Assembly: GCF_001295795.1 (NCBI RefSeq)
Contig: NZ_LJHY01000022.1
Coordinates: forward strand, 390,326 to 454,325
Direction: 5' to 3'
DNA: 64,000 nucleotides
From: Novosphingobium sp. AAP83
GTDB lineage: Bacteria; Pseudomonadota; Alphaproteobacteria; Sphingomonadales; Sphingomonadaceae
Under the pieces are notes generated by a model that was not told the DNA's origin, ran no database searches, and worked only from the letters and a program-made list of their open reading frames with translations. Both the position numbers and the translations under genes were made by a program. Shown piece by piece: positions 43,231 to 52,349 of this stretch; the stretch's first letter is position 1; each line of letters begins with the position of its first letter.

Positions 43231-43482
43231 TCAACCTTCACCACGCTCCTGTAACTGCTCCTGCGTCTGCGAGATTATGTCTTCGATTGAACGGGAACTG
43301 ATCCCGGACGCACGGCCTTTCGCAATCTCGGCCCGCAAATGCTCCAGTCGCGCAGCCTCACGCTGATCCTGCCGCACCAGATCGCGCACATAATCGCTGC
43401 TGCTGGCAAACGAACCATCAGCCACGCGGCCTTCGATCCATTCTTTTAGCTTGTCGGGCAGAGATATGTTCATTTGTGCCAT
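43231..43482 (-). CDS. Orphan ParD-like antitoxin
   Basis: From the ATG at 43482 the product is 83 residues, starting MAQMNISLPDKLKEWIEGRV, then DGSFASSSDYVRDLVRQDQREAARLEHLRAEI. This is the ribbon-helix-helix plus helix of ParD/CopG antitoxins. A ParE toxin gene would normally follow, overlapping its stop, but the next gene downstream is the convergent mrr gene. The antitoxin is therefore alone, either a remnant or an anti-addiction module. Alternative starts at 43488 and 43473 exist. Confidence 0.82.
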   Translation of the reverse strand: MAQMNISLPDKLKEWIEGRVADGSFASSSDYVRDLVRQDQREAARLEHLRAEIAKGRASGISSRSIEDIISQTQEQLQERGEG

Positions 43483-43525
43483 GCACATGAAATACAAATC
43501 CGTGCGCTTATTGTCAAACGGTGCC

Positions 43526-44290
43526 CTAACCCGCCCCCTCAACCTTCGTTCGCGTAAAATCAAAACGTATCCGCACCCATTCGCCAACCTGCGCTTTTCC
43601 ATTCACGCGCGGTGGCCGCACGAGGAATTGCCACGAGGCTTGGCGCAGCGCCCGCGCCAGTCCTGAACCCACCGGAGATTCGCCCATCTCCTGACAGTCC
43701 TCGACGTGATACTTCTCGATGGTGCGGCAGGCGATCACCGCCCACGCTCCCGGCGGGCGGTTGTTTGGCATATAGGGCGCGATCTCGGCGTCGGTTGGTT
43801 CGCGATACCATTGCGCGTTGTGCAGCCGCACCCCGCCCGGCCCGTCGCCCTTGCCCTCTGCGCCCGCACTTCCGCCGCCCGCGCCTGCTTGCCCGCCCCC
43901 TTCGGCGCGCTTCATCTTGCGGATATCGCTGGCGGCATAGTCCTGCCGCGAAAGCTCGATAAAGCCCTCGGGCCACTGCACTTTGCCGGGAATGGGCACT
44001 GGCGGCGGCAAAACCGGCGTCACCTCCACCGGCACATCGGCGCTATCGGCCTGCTCTTGCGCCTTCTCCGGCTCAGGGCTGTCCTTCTCGCCCTTGTCGG
44101 GTTCGGTCCCCAGATCAATCGCGATCAGGCTATCGCCGCCCGGTTCGCCGAACTTGGTCACCCCGCCCATCTGCACGATCACGATGAACACCATCGCGCA
44201 AATCAGCAGCGCCGCCACAAACGAAACCGCCCGCTCGCGCGGTGAGGTGCCATAGCCCCTGGCATCATGTGATCGTTGGGTGAAAAGCAT
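43526..44290 (-). CDS. TonB-like energy transducer protein
   Basis: This 254-residue protein has a short cytoplasmic start, one membrane helix (VSFVAALLICAMVFIVIVQM, about 23-43), a periplasmic acidic/proline-rich region (PEPEKAQEQADS, PVLPPPVPIPGKVQWP) and a globular end. The end contains CRTIEKYHVEDCQEMGESPVGSGLARALRQASWQF and RIRFDFTR. The layout is TonB-like, but the C-terminal domain is only a weak match. No ExbB/ExbD genes are adjacent. Confidence 0.65.
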   Translation of the reverse strand: MLFTQRSHDARGYGTSPRERAVSFVAALLICAMVFIVIVQMGGVTKFGEPGGDSLIAIDLGTEPDKGEKDSPEPEKAQEQADSADVPVEVTPVLPPPVPIPGKVQWPEGFIELSRQDYAASDIRKMKRAEGGGQAGAGGGSAGAEGKGDGPGGVRLHNAQWYREPTDAEIAPYMPNNRPPGAWAVIACRTIEKYHVEDCQEMGESPVGSGLARALRQASWQFLVRPPRVNGKAQVGEWVRIRFDFTRTKVEGAG

Positions 44291-44383
44291 TGCGCGCGGG
44301 GCCTACACTGCCCGCTGGTATCGGGCAATCGCAGGCTTCGACAAAGGACTTCCAGACAACACTTTGACACAGCACCACGTTAC

Positions 44384-44461
44384 TGACGCTTGCGTCACAT
44401 AAGCTGCCCGCGTAACTGACGCTCACGTCATCTACCAACACCTTTTCTGACACAGAAGTCA
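44384..44461. promoter_or_regulatory. Three phased TGAC-N6-GTCA sites upstream of moxR
   Basis: TGACGCTTGCGTCA (44384-44397), TGACGCTCACGTCA (44417-44430) and TGACACAGAAGTCA (44448-44461) all fit TGAC-N6-GTCA. Their starts are 33 and 31 bp apart, about three helix turns. They lie between the divergent TonB-like and MoxR genes (gap 44291-44537), a natural place for an operator of either. The binding protein is unknown. Confidence 0.55.
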
Positions 44462-44537
44462 GGAACGCCATCCCCTTGCGTTCGAAAGCCCTGCAATCTA
44501 ACGCCTAACCGAACGATTAATCAGACAGGATTCGCCG

Positions 44538-45383
44538 ATGCGCTTTGAAGGCACCAGCAATTACGTTGCAACCGATGATCTGAAGGTTGCGGTCAATGCA
44601 GCAGTTTTGCTCCGCCGCCCGCTGCTGGTCAAGGGTGAACCCGGCACTGGCAAGACCGTGCTGGCGCATGAAATTGCCAAGGCCGTCGGCGCGCCGCTGA
44701 TCGAATGGAATGTCAAATCCACCACCAAGGCCCAGCAAGGCCTCTATGAATACGATGCCGTCGCCCGTCTGCGCGATGGCCAGTTGGGTGATGAGCGCGT
44801 CCACGATATTTCGAACTACATCAAAAAGGGCAAACTCTGGGAAGCCTTCACCGCGCCCAAGCTGCCCGTGCTGCTGATCGACGAAATCGACAAGGCTGAT
44901 ATCGAATTCCCCAACGATCTTTTGCAGGAACTCGACCGGATGAGCTTCGACGTCTATGAGACTCAAGAGCGCGTCACCGCCGTTGAACGGCCCATCGTTG
45001 TCATCACCTCGAACAACGAAAAGGACCTGCCCGACGCGTTCCTGCGCCGCTGCTTCTTCCACTACATCAAGTTCCCCGATCGCCAGACCATGCAGGCGAT
45101 CATCGATGTCCACTTCCCCGGCATCCAGAAGACCCTCGTCAAAAAGGCGATGGAGATCTTCTATGAAGTCCGCGAAGTCCCCGGCCTCAAAAAGAAGCCC
45201 TCCACCAGCGAACTGCTCGACTGGCTAAAGCTTCTCCTCAACGAAGACATGCCTTTGGACGTCCTGCAAAACCGCGATCCCACCAAAGCGATCCCGCCCT
45301 TGCACGGCGCGCTGCTCAAGAACGAACAAGACATCATGCTCTTCGAACGCCTCGCCTTCATGGCCCGCCGCCCGGGGAATTGA
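44538..45383 (+). CDS. MoxR-family AAA+ ATPase
   Basis: This 281-residue MoxR-type AAA+ ATPase has Walker A VKGEPGTGKTVLAHEIAKA near residue 32, Walker B LPVLLIDEIDKAD near 115, sensor IVVITSNNEKDLPDAFLRRCFF and a C-terminal lid. MoxR proteins act as chaperones with VWA-domain partners to activate metalloenzymes or complexes. A CoxE-like VWA gene lies 1.9 kb downstream on the same strand (47318), separated by two minus-strand genes, and is its probable partner. Confidence 0.93.
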   Translation: MRFEGTSNYVATDDLKVAVNAAVLLRRPLLVKGEPGTGKTVLAHEIAKAVGAPLIEWNVKSTTKAQQGLYEYDAVARLRDGQLGDERVHDISNYIKKGKLWEAFTAPKLPVLLIDEIDKADIEFPNDLLQELDRMSFDVYETQERVTAVERPIVVITSNNEKDLPDAFLRRCFFHYIKFPDRQTMQAIIDVHFPGIQKTLVKKAMEIFYEVREVPGLKKKPSTSELLDWLKLLLNEDMPLDVLQNRDPTKAIPPLHGALLKNEQDIMLFERLAFMARRPGN

Positions 45384-45394
45384 TCCCCCCTTCC

Positions 45395-45416
45395 CCCCTC
45401 CTCTTCAGAGGAGGGG
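45395..45416. repeat. REP-like palindrome, copy 2
   Basis: All 22 bases match copy 1 at 36197-36218 (10-bp arms, TC loop). It is followed by the G-rich tail GCCGGGGATGGTGGC, which resembles the tail next to the glyS copy. It lies between the convergent moxR and GST genes. Confidence 0.78.
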
Positions 45417-45459
45417 CCGGGGATGGTGGCCCTGTCTATTAACGTGCTTAATCGTGCGC

Positions 45460-46203
45460 CTATTCACGCGGCCCCAACTTCTCCAATTCGACCTGCGCAA
45501 ACATCGCCTGCACCGCAGGCCGTGCGTTGATCTGCTCGATCCAGCGCAGCAGATGCGGCGTCGCTTCTTTATTCACAAGGTCCGCAAACCCGAACTGCAT
45601 GCCGTTGGCGATGGCAAAGTTGCAGATGTCGGCAAGGCTGAACATATTGCCCACCAGCCATTCGTTATCGGCCAGATGATCGTCCAACCGCCGCACTGAA
45701 AACGCGATCTTGCGCATTTCCTCTTCAAGCATGTCCTGCGGAAAGCCCTCGCGCGCACGCCGCCATTTCACCTGCTGCTCCACCACCGGGATCGCCGCCA
45801 CCTTTTCCTCGAACTCGGCGTCGCTCAGTGCTTTCACCATATTGCCCACGTAACGGTGCCAACCGATGGTCGAAACGCACCAGCAGAAGTATTCATCCAC
45901 CCACTTGGTCCACACCCGCATCTGCGCGCGGCCATAGCTGTCGGCGGGGCGCAACTTCACTTCGGTCGGATACTCATCCTCAAGATATTCGCAGATCACC
46001 GTAGACTCGGTGATGACCTTGCCACCATCCACCAGCGCCGGAACCTGCCCGCGCGGATTGATCGCCTTGAACCAATCGGTGTGATGTTCAAACTTGGCCG
46101 GATCAAGCCGGTGCTTTTCAACCTCCAAGCCCTTTTCAAACACCGTTAGCAACGGCTTCATCGAATTGGCAGCAGGGCCAAAGCTATAGAGTTTGAGCGT
46201 CAT
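45460..46203 (-). CDS. Glutathione S-transferase family protein
   Basis: This 247-residue protein has a thioredoxin-like N-terminal domain (MTLKLYSFGPAANSMKPLL; NPRGQVPALVDGGKVITESTVICEYLEDEYP, the glutathione-binding region with Glu-Ser). A helical C-terminal domain follows (DDHLADNEWLVGNMFSLADICNFAIAN). The catalytic Ser/Tyr position is not certain. GAGAGGA lies upstream of the ATG at 46203; an ATG at 46239 would add a leader unlike the family. Substrate unknown. Confidence 0.9.
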   Translation of the reverse strand: MTLKLYSFGPAANSMKPLLTVFEKGLEVEKHRLDPAKFEHHTDWFKAINPRGQVPALVDGGKVITESTVICEYLEDEYPTEVKLRPADSYGRAQMRVWTKWVDEYFCWCVSTIGWHRYVGNMVKALSDAEFEEKVAAIPVVEQQVKWRRAREGFPQDMLEEEMRKIAFSVRRLDDHLADNEWLVGNMFSLADICNFAIANGMQFGFADLVNKEATPHLLRWIEQINARPAVQAMFAQVELEKLGPRE

Positions 46204-46289
46204 TATGGTATCCTCTCCGAATGGGGACACCATAGTCAATTGTTCGCAAACCTAACAATATAAAATACACGTGCTGGCGCTAATCAGCG

Positions 46290-47147
46290 CTAACTCACCG
46301 AAAAACAATCCGCCCCCGCGCGTTTCAGCGAAGCGCAATAGGCATGCGCGCCCGGCGCACTGGCGCGCAGGCGATAGAACTGTCGCTGGCCCACAACAGC
46401 CGGGATCACCGCCTTGCGAAATCCTGCAAGCTCTGGATAAGCCGTCACCAGCGATGCCCATCGCGCCTCGGCCTCTCCCACGCTGGCCTCGGCGGCCAAC
46501 TGGATCGTCTGCCCAGAACCCGCATAAGGCCCAGACACAGGCACAGCCACAGGCGCCGCCGCCAGCGCCACACCCGGCTGGGGCATCACCCACGGCACCA
46601 CCGGCCGTGGTCGCTGCGCATTCAGCGCCAGCGTCACCGCCACATCGTCCGTCCGCACTGCCTCGTTCGTCACAACCACCGTGGTCGATGCCGCATTCGT
46701 CAGCGCAAACAGCGCGCGGGCAAAGCTATAAGGCAGCCGGATGCACCCGTGTGATGCGGGATAGCCCGGCAGCCGTCCGGCATGGATCGCTACGCCGCGC
46801 CACGTTAACCTTTGCATATAAGGCATCGGCGCATTGCTATAGAGGTTCGATCGGTGATGCACCCGCTTCTGCAAGATCGGAAACACCCCCGCTGGTGTGG
46901 AATGGCCACGCTTTCCGGTGGAAACGGGCGATGAATCCCACAGCGCCCCGTCCTTGAATACGTACATCCGCTGCGATGCCTTGCTCACCACGATCAGCAC
47001 GCCTGATTGCAGCACATCGGACACCGCAGGCGCGCTCTGCACCGCCAAGGCCTGCGCCTCCGCGCGCTGCTCTGCCCCGAACAACGCCAGATTTATCAGC
47101 GCCGCCATGCCAGCCACCGCACCGCCAATGCCCAACCACCGCTTCAT
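46290..47147 (-). CDS. L,D-transpeptidase with SPOR-like C-terminus
   Basis: This 285-residue exported enzyme has a signal sequence (MKRWLGIGGAVAGMAALINLALF) and a YkuD domain. VLIVVSKASQRMYVFKDG lies near the start of the domain, and the active-site motif GYPASHGCIRLPYSFA holds His and Cys. It forms 3-3 cross-links or attaches proteins to peptidoglycan. The last 75 residues (ASVGEAEARWASLVTAYPELAGF to CFSVS) resemble a SPOR domain that binds denuded glycan at the septum. AAGGA lies about 9 bases before the ATG at 47147. Confidence 0.92.
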   Translation of the reverse strand: MKRWLGIGGAVAGMAALINLALFGAEQRAEAQALAVQSAPAVSDVLQSGVLIVVSKASQRMYVFKDGALWDSSPVSTGKRGHSTPAGVFPILQKRVHHRSNLYSNAPMPYMQRLTWRGVAIHAGRLPGYPASHGCIRLPYSFARALFALTNAASTTVVVTNEAVRTDDVAVTLALNAQRPRPVVPWVMPQPGVALAAAPVAVPVSGPYAGSGQTIQLAAEASVGEAEARWASLVTAYPELAGFRKAVIPAVVGQRQFYRLRASAPGAHAYCASLKRAGADCFSVS

Positions 47148-47317
47148 GGTAACCATTCCTTAACCATTTCCGTTAAGGAATACCGCTCATCGCCCCCCAC
47201 TCAACCGATTCTTTTGGCGATACGTATGGCCGCAATATCGCCCCAGCCCATCGCGCACCCTTGCCGATCCGGTCTTGAACGCTTAATCAGTTGGTTAAGC
47301 CAAAGGAGCGGTCCCAA

Positions 47318-48499
47318 GTGTTTTTCAATTTTGTCGATGAATTGCGCGCCGCCGGCATCTCTGCCAGCTTCAAAGAGCATCTCACATTGCTCGAAGCGCT
47401 CGACAAAGACGTGATCGACCAGACGCCCGAAGCCTTCTATTACCTCAGCCGCACTACCTTCGTGAAAGACGAAGGCATGCTCGATCGCTTCGATCAGGTG
47501 TTCAACAAAGTCTTCAAAGGCGTGCTCACCGATTACGGCCAGCGCCCGGTGGATATCCCCGAAGACTGGCTCAAAGCCATCGCCGAAAAATTCCTGTCCG
47601 CTGACGAGATGGAAAAGATCAAAGCCCTCGGTAGCTGGGACGAGATCATGGACACGCTCAAAAAGCGGCTGGAGGAGCAGGAAAAGCGCCATCAGGGCGG
47701 CAACAAATGGATCGGCACCGGCGGCACCAGCCCGTTCGGCAATGGCGGCTATAATCCCGAAGGCGTTCGCATCGGCGGCGAAGGCAAACACAACCGCGCC
47801 ATCAAAGTCTGGGAAAAGCGCGAATTCCAAAATCTTGATAACACGCGCGAACTGGGCACCCGCAACATCAAGATCGCGCTGCGCCGCCTGCGCCGCTTCG
47901 CCCGCGAAGGCGCGGCAGACGAGCTTGATCTGCAAGGCACCATCGAAGGCACCGCCCGCCAGGGCTGGCTCGATATCAAGATGCGCCCGGAAAAGCGCAA
48001 CGCAGTCAAACTCCTGTTATTCCTCGATATCGGCGGATCGATGGACCCGTTCATCAAGCTGGTCGAAGAACTGTTCAGCGCCGCCACCGCCGAATTCAAG
48101 AACATGGAATTCTTCTACTTCCACAACTGCCTTTATGAAGGCGTGTGGAAAGACAACAAGCGCCGCTGGACCGATCGCACGAACACGTGGGACCTGCTCC
48201 ACAAATATGGCCACGATTACAAAGTCGTCTTCGTCGGCGATGCCGCGATGAGCCCTTACGAAATCAGCCACCCGGGCGGCAGCGTCGAACACTTCAACGA
48301 AGAATCCGGCGCGGTCTGGATGCAACGCGTCGCGCAAACCTACCCCGCCACCGTCTGGCTAAACCCCGTCCCCGAAAAGCAATGGACCTATTCGCAGTCC
48401 ACCAAAATGCTCAAAAACATCCTCGGCGGCTCGATGTACCCCCTTACCCTCGAAGGCCTAGACGGCGCCATGCGCGAATTGACGCGGAAGAAGCACTAA
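47318..48499 (+). CDS. CoxE-like VWA-domain protein
   Basis: This 393-residue protein has a helical N-terminal half and a C-terminal von Willebrand A domain of the CoxE type, with the metal-site motif LLLFLDIGGSMDPF. Proteins of this family pair with MoxR ATPases to insert or activate metal centres or other complexes; a moxR gene lies just upstream (44538). I chose the GTG at 47318 because AAGGAG ends 9 bases before it. A TTG at 47291 is also in frame. Confidence 0.9.
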   Translation: MFFNFVDELRAAGISASFKEHLTLLEALDKDVIDQTPEAFYYLSRTTFVKDEGMLDRFDQVFNKVFKGVLTDYGQRPVDIPEDWLKAIAEKFLSADEMEKIKALGSWDEIMDTLKKRLEEQEKRHQGGNKWIGTGGTSPFGNGGYNPEGVRIGGEGKHNRAIKVWEKREFQNLDNTRELGTRNIKIALRRLRRFAREGAADELDLQGTIEGTARQGWLDIKMRPEKRNAVKLLLFLDIGGSMDPFIKLVEELFSAATAEFKNMEFFYFHNCLYEGVWKDNKRRWTDRTNTWDLLHKYGHDYKVVFVGDAAMSPYEISHPGGSVEHFNEESGAVWMQRVAQTYPATVWLNPVPEKQWTYSQSTKMLKNILGGSMYPLTLEGLDGAMRELTRKKH

Positions 48500-48504
48500 A
48501 TTTC

Positions 48505-48542
48505 CTCCCCGCCCCGGGGAGGGGGACCATCCGCAGGATGGT
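48505..48542. repeat. REP-like double hairpin
   Basis: CTCCCC-GCCCC-GGGGAG (48505-48521) is followed by ACCATCC-GCA-GGATGGT (48526-48542) and a TGGAGTGG tail. It has the same C-rich/G-rich style as the other palindromes here but a different sequence. It lies 5 bp after the VWA gene. The rest of the 280-bp gap to namZ holds GTTCAGGTT/AACCTGAAC repeats near 48740-48770, a possible weak terminator for namZ, and no gene. Confidence 0.6.
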
Positions 48543-48779
48543 GGAGTGGTACAAACCGCTGTCCTACACGCCCCCAAATCCCTACGATCCACCCGCTCCT
48601 TGAACCTGTCAAACCTCCGGCACAGCACAGCCCACGCAGCGCTAACCCGCTGCGGGCACGTCCCCAAACACGCCCCCGAAAGGCACACCCTCACCGGCCC
48701 CCTGACACTTTCCTCAGGACAGTGTAAACTGTGTAAACCTGTTCAGGTTGAACACCGCAAACCTGAACAAAGTCGGTGC

Positions 48780-49982
48780 TCAATAGAGCAGGAAGGCGCG
48801 GCGTTCTTCCACCCATGCGGCCTCGTCCGGCCCTGCCACCGCGTCGAGATCGGCGGCGGTGGAGGCCGAATCGTCGACCCATTCGCGCAAGGCAGGCCCG
48901 CCGTTGATCACGTCGATTGCCAGCTTGTCGAACACGTACTCATAGGGAAAATCGCGCCACAGCGGATAATCGGGATAGAGGGTGCGGATCGCCTTGAACG
49001 CCAGCGCCTGAAGCCGCCACGGACGGAACGTGTTGTGATCGTAAAATGCGCCCTCGGCATGGATCATCAGCGCGTTGCACAAAGTCTTGGCATGTTTGTG
49101 GAACGTCGGCTCGAACCAGCATTCGCGGACCGCGCAGCCAGTCATCCACTGCGGCGCGAAGGCCTGCATCTGCGCCAGCACCGCCTTGGCGTCCACATCG
49201 GGCGCGCCGAACAGCACTTCCAAGGGCCGCGTGGTGCCGCGCCCTTCGGAAACCGTCGCGCCCTCGATCATTACCGTCCCGGCATAGGCGCGCGCCATAT
49301 TAAGATTCGCGGCATTGGGCGAAGGGTTGATCCAGATGCGGCTCTCCGGCCAGCCAAATCCCGGCCCCGCCTCAGGCTCCCAGCCCTCCATCGCAATCAC
49401 GCGGTAATCCACATCAAGCTTGAAGTGCTTGATAAACCAGTGGCCCATCTCGCCCAGCGTCATCCCATGGCGCATCGGCATCGGCCCTGCCCCCACAAAG
49501 CTTTCCCAACCGGGCAGCAACGTGGTGCCCTCAACCGGGCGGCCAGCGGGATTGGGCCGGTCAAGCACCCACACCGCCTTGCCTGTGCCACTGGCCGCCT
49601 CAAGCAGATAAAGCAGCGTTGTAACAAAGGTATAGATCCGGCAGCCAAGGTCTTGCAGATCGAACAGGAACACATCGGCGCTGTCCATCATCCGCGCCGT
49701 CGGGCGGCGGACCTCGCCGTAAAGGCTGAACACCGGGATGCCATAGATTGGGTCCAACTCGTCGGCGGTCTCCACCATGTTATCCTGCTTGTCGCCCTTC
49801 AGCCCGTGCTGCGGCCCGAACGCAGAGGACAGCGTGATCCCCGGACACGCCGCCAGCGCATCCAGCGAATGCACCAGCCCCTCCGTCACCGAGGCAGGAT
49901 GCGCAACAGGCGCGATGCGGCGGCCTTCAAGGGGGCTGCGCAGGGCGGGGTCGGCCAACAGCCGATCGATACCGAACTTCAT
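48780..49982 (-). CDS. DUF1343/NamZ-like exo-beta-N-acetylmuramidase
   Basis: This 400-residue protein matches the DUF1343 family, whose member NamZ releases terminal N-acetylmuramic acid from peptidoglycan fragments. Visible signatures are SAFGPQHGLKGDKQDNM, IYGIPVFSLYGEVRRPTARMM, VFLFDLQDLGCRIYTFVTTL, LDRPNPAGRPVEG, WINPSPNAANL and EGRGTTRPLEVLFGAP. No signal peptide is seen at the chosen ATG (49982), so it may work on recycled muropeptides in the cytoplasm. Its ATG overlaps the stop of the upstream DOMON-like gene by one base. Confidence 0.88.
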   Translation of the reverse strand: MKFGIDRLLADPALRSPLEGRRIAPVAHPASVTEGLVHSLDALAACPGITLSSAFGPQHGLKGDKQDNMVETADELDPIYGIPVFSLYGEVRRPTARMMDSADVFLFDLQDLGCRIYTFVTTLLYLLEAASGTGKAVWVLDRPNPAGRPVEGTTLLPGWESFVGAGPMPMRHGMTLGEMGHWFIKHFKLDVDYRVIAMEGWEPEAGPGFGWPESRIWINPSPNAANLNMARAYAGTVMIEGATVSEGRGTTRPLEVLFGAPDVDAKAVLAQMQAFAPQWMTGCAVRECWFEPTFHKHAKTLCNALMIHAEGAFYDHNTFRPWRLQALAFKAIRTLYPDYPLWRDFPYEYVFDKLAIDVINGGPALREWVDDSASTAADLDAVAGPDEAAWVEERRAFLLY

Positions 49983-50521
49983 CAGGCAGCAGGTGCCGCA
50001 AGCTTGGCCGCGAAGCAAGCCTCGCTGTGAAAATCGGGCTTATCCTCGCGGTGCGCGATGGCCCAATAGGACTTGTGCCCGCCATGCTCCTCGATCACCG
50101 CAGTGAGCCCGTAAGCCCAAGGCAGTAGCGGCAGCGCAGCGGACGGAATCGCCGCGTCAAAGATCAACACCGATTGCCCACGGCGCGGCGTGCACACCGG
50201 ATCGCGCGGGCATGGCCGATCGGCCATGCCCTTACGGTAGCCGGTGAAATCATAAGCCGCCCAGCTTTGCGATGGCGACAAGTTGAACTCGGCATAAGCA
50301 TCGCCGCCTTCAGGCCTTACAAACAGCTCGAAGCAGCTCGCCTGCCAAAGCCCGTCGGCGCGGCACTTGCCCGAAAAGGGTGAGACTACCAGTTGCGCTG
50401 TCCCCTCCACCCGCCACCGCAAGGTCAGCCAATTGGCGTCCAGCGACAGTATGCGCGCCTGCACCGATGATACCGTCAGCGGCGGATTTGCCGGATGCGG
50501 AATAAGCTCGAACGTTTCCAA
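49982..50521 (-). CDS. DOMON-like domain protein
   Basis: This 179-residue beta-rich protein matches the bacterial DOMON-like/carbohydrate-binding CBM9-like group: [53 protein letters not shown], and a C-terminal [20 protein letters not shown]. No signal peptide is evident. Its tight coupling to the NamZ-like gene suggests both act on cell-wall sugars, but this is inference. Confidence 0.75.
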   Translation of the reverse strand: METFELIPHPANPPLTVSSVQARILSLDANWLTLRWRVEGTAQLVVSPFSGKCRADGLWQASCFELFVRPEGGDAYAEFNLSPSQSWAAYDFTGYRKGMADRPCPRDPVCTPRRGQSVLIFDAAIPSAALPLLPWAYGLTAVIEEHGGHKSYWAIAHREDKPDFHSEACFAAKLAAPAA

Positions 50522-50569
50522 GCGCTTTTCTCCGTGCTACGCGCGCCGCCATTAGCTAAGAAGGCCACG

Positions 50570-51799
50570 ATGACCCAATACCAATCCACCCTCCTCCGCA
50601 TGCTTGACGAGCGCGGCTACATCCACCAGCTGACTGACCCGCAAGGCCTCGACAAGCTGGCGAACGAGGGCGTTGTGCCGGGTTATATAGGCTTCGACGC
50701 AACCGCGCCATCGCTGCATATCGGCAGCCTTGTCCAGATCATGATGCTGCGCCGCTTGCAACAGGCCGGGCACAAGCCGGTCGTGCTAATGGGTGGCGGC
50801 ACCACGCGCATCGGCGATCCCACTGGGCGCGATGAAAGCCGCAAGATGCTCTCTGACCAGACGATCGAGGACAACATCGCCTCGATCCGGCAGGTTTTTA
50901 CGCGCCTTTTGACATTCGGCGATGGCCCGACCGATGCGGTCATGGTCAACAATCACGATTGGCTGGGCCAGCTTGGCTATATCGAACTGCTTCAGGAAGT
51001 CGGCACGCACTTCACCGTCAACCGCATGCTCACCTTTGATTCGGTGAAGCTGCGGCTGGATCGCGAACAGCCGATGACCTTCCTCGAATTCAATTACATG
51101 ATCCTGCAAGGCTATGACTTCCGCCACCTCAACAAGGCGATGGACGTGCGCCTGCAAATGGGCGGATCGGACCAGTGGGGCAACATCATCAACGGGATCG
51201 AGCTCACCCGCCGCAAGGATGGGCGCGAAGTGTTCGGCCTGACCACCCCGCTGCTCACCACGGCTGACGGCAAGAAGATGGGCAAGACCGCCGCCGGCGC
51301 AGTTTGGCTCAATGAAGACGCCCTGCCAGCGTGGGACTTTTGGCAATACTGGCGCAACGCCGATGATCGCGATGTCGGCAAGTTCTTGCGCCTGTTCACC
51401 GATCTGCCGCTGGATGAAATCATGCGCCTTGAATCGCTCGAAGGCAGCGAGATCAATAGCGCAAAGATCGTGCTCGCAAATGAAGTGACGCGTTTGGTAC
51501 GCGGTGAAGAGGCCGCGAAGGCTGCTGAAGCGACCGCCGCGGCCACTTTTGCCGGTGGCGGACTCGGGCAGGATTTGCCGACGTTCGATGTGGCTGAAAG
51601 CGATATCGGCATCATCGATGCGCTGGTCGGCCTTGGATTTGCGGCAAGCCGTGGCGAGGCAAAGCGGCTGGTTGCAGGCAGCGGAGCGCGTGTTGATGGC
51701 AATCCGATAACCGACGAAGGCTTCCGTATCGCGCTAAAAGATAAGGAAATCCGAGTGTCTTCGGGCAAAAAGAAGCACGGTATCCTGCGCCGCGCCTGA
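50570..51799 (+). CDS. tyrS: Tyrosyl-tRNA synthetase
   Basis: TyrS charges tRNA-Tyr. The 409-residue product has a class I catalytic core with the HIGH-like [38 protein letters not shown] and the KMSKS-like [13 protein letters not shown]. An S4 RNA-binding domain closes it ([21 protein letters not shown]). I use the ATG at 50570 preceded by AAGAAGG; upstream ATGs overlap the divergent gene. It looks complete. Confidence 0.96.
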   Translation: MTQYQSTLLRMLDERGYIHQLTDPQGLDKLANEGVVPGYIGFDATAPSLHIGSLVQIMMLRRLQQAGHKPVVLMGGGTTRIGDPTGRDESRKMLSDQTIEDNIASIRQVFTRLLTFGDGPTDAVMVNNHDWLGQLGYIELLQEVGTHFTVNRMLTFDSVKLRLDREQPMTFLEFNYMILQGYDFRHLNKAMDVRLQMGGSDQWGNIINGIELTRRKDGREVFGLTTPLLTTADGKKMGKTAAGAVWLNEDALPAWDFWQYWRNADDRDVGKFLRLFTDLPLDEIMRLESLEGSEINSAKIVLANEVTRLVRGEEAAKAAEATAAATFAGGGLGQDLPTFDVAESDIGIIDALVGLGFAASRGEAKRLVAGSGARVDGNPITDEGFRIALKDKEIRVSSGKKKHGILRRA

Positions 51800-51927
51800 T
51801 AGTAAGGTTTCGGCAATCCTAACGGCACACCATTGCCGCTACCGGCAAGCAATTGCCGGCGATTTACGAAATGTTCGCCATTAGTGTCCTATAGCGGTTT
51901 CTCCACAACGGACGCCAAGGAGGAACG

Positions 51928-52266
51928 ATGCGCGGCGGAGCACAGCTTTCAGTCACCGACTTGCGTCGTTCGACCAGGCACGACATGAACTTGCCGATTA
52001 TCGGTGAGCATCGTGCACGTGGCGATATCATGCTGCAACTGGTGAATGTCTCGACCACAGGCTTCATGGCCACGGGGATTGACGGGCTTGGGCGGGGTGA
52101 CCGCGTGACGATCCGCTTGCCGCAAGTGGGCAAAATTGAAGCATTCCTGGTCTGGATCGATGGCGAACGGGCAGGCTTTCAGTTTGAACGGATCGTCCGA
52201 CTGGATGATTTCACCAAGATGATCAAAAGCTTCCAGCCCAATCCCAAGCTGCGCTCAACCAACTGA
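51928..52266 (+). CDS. PilZ-domain protein
   Basis: This 112-residue single-domain protein has the PilZ c-di-GMP-binding elements: RRSTRHDMNLP (RxxxR) and LVNVSTTGFMATG ((D/N)xSxxG). A beta barrel follows, ending RAGFQFERIV. AAGGAGG lies just upstream of the ATG. It could be a c-di-GMP receptor; the EAL protein at 30361 degrades the same messenger. The gap before it (51800-51927) contains a CCGGCAA/TTGCCGG hairpin near 51843. Confidence 0.87.
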   Translation: MRGGAQLSVTDLRRSTRHDMNLPIIGEHRARGDIMLQLVNVSTTGFMATGIDGLGRGDRVTIRLPQVGKIEAFLVWIDGERAGFQFERIVRLDDFTKMIKSFQPNPKLRSTN

Positions 52267-52349
52267 CTTCTCCGCTAACAACGGAAATGTGAGACTTGGC
52301 AGCATTTGCTTTCTTGGCATGAGGCGCTGACGCTGGCATTGCGCTTGGC

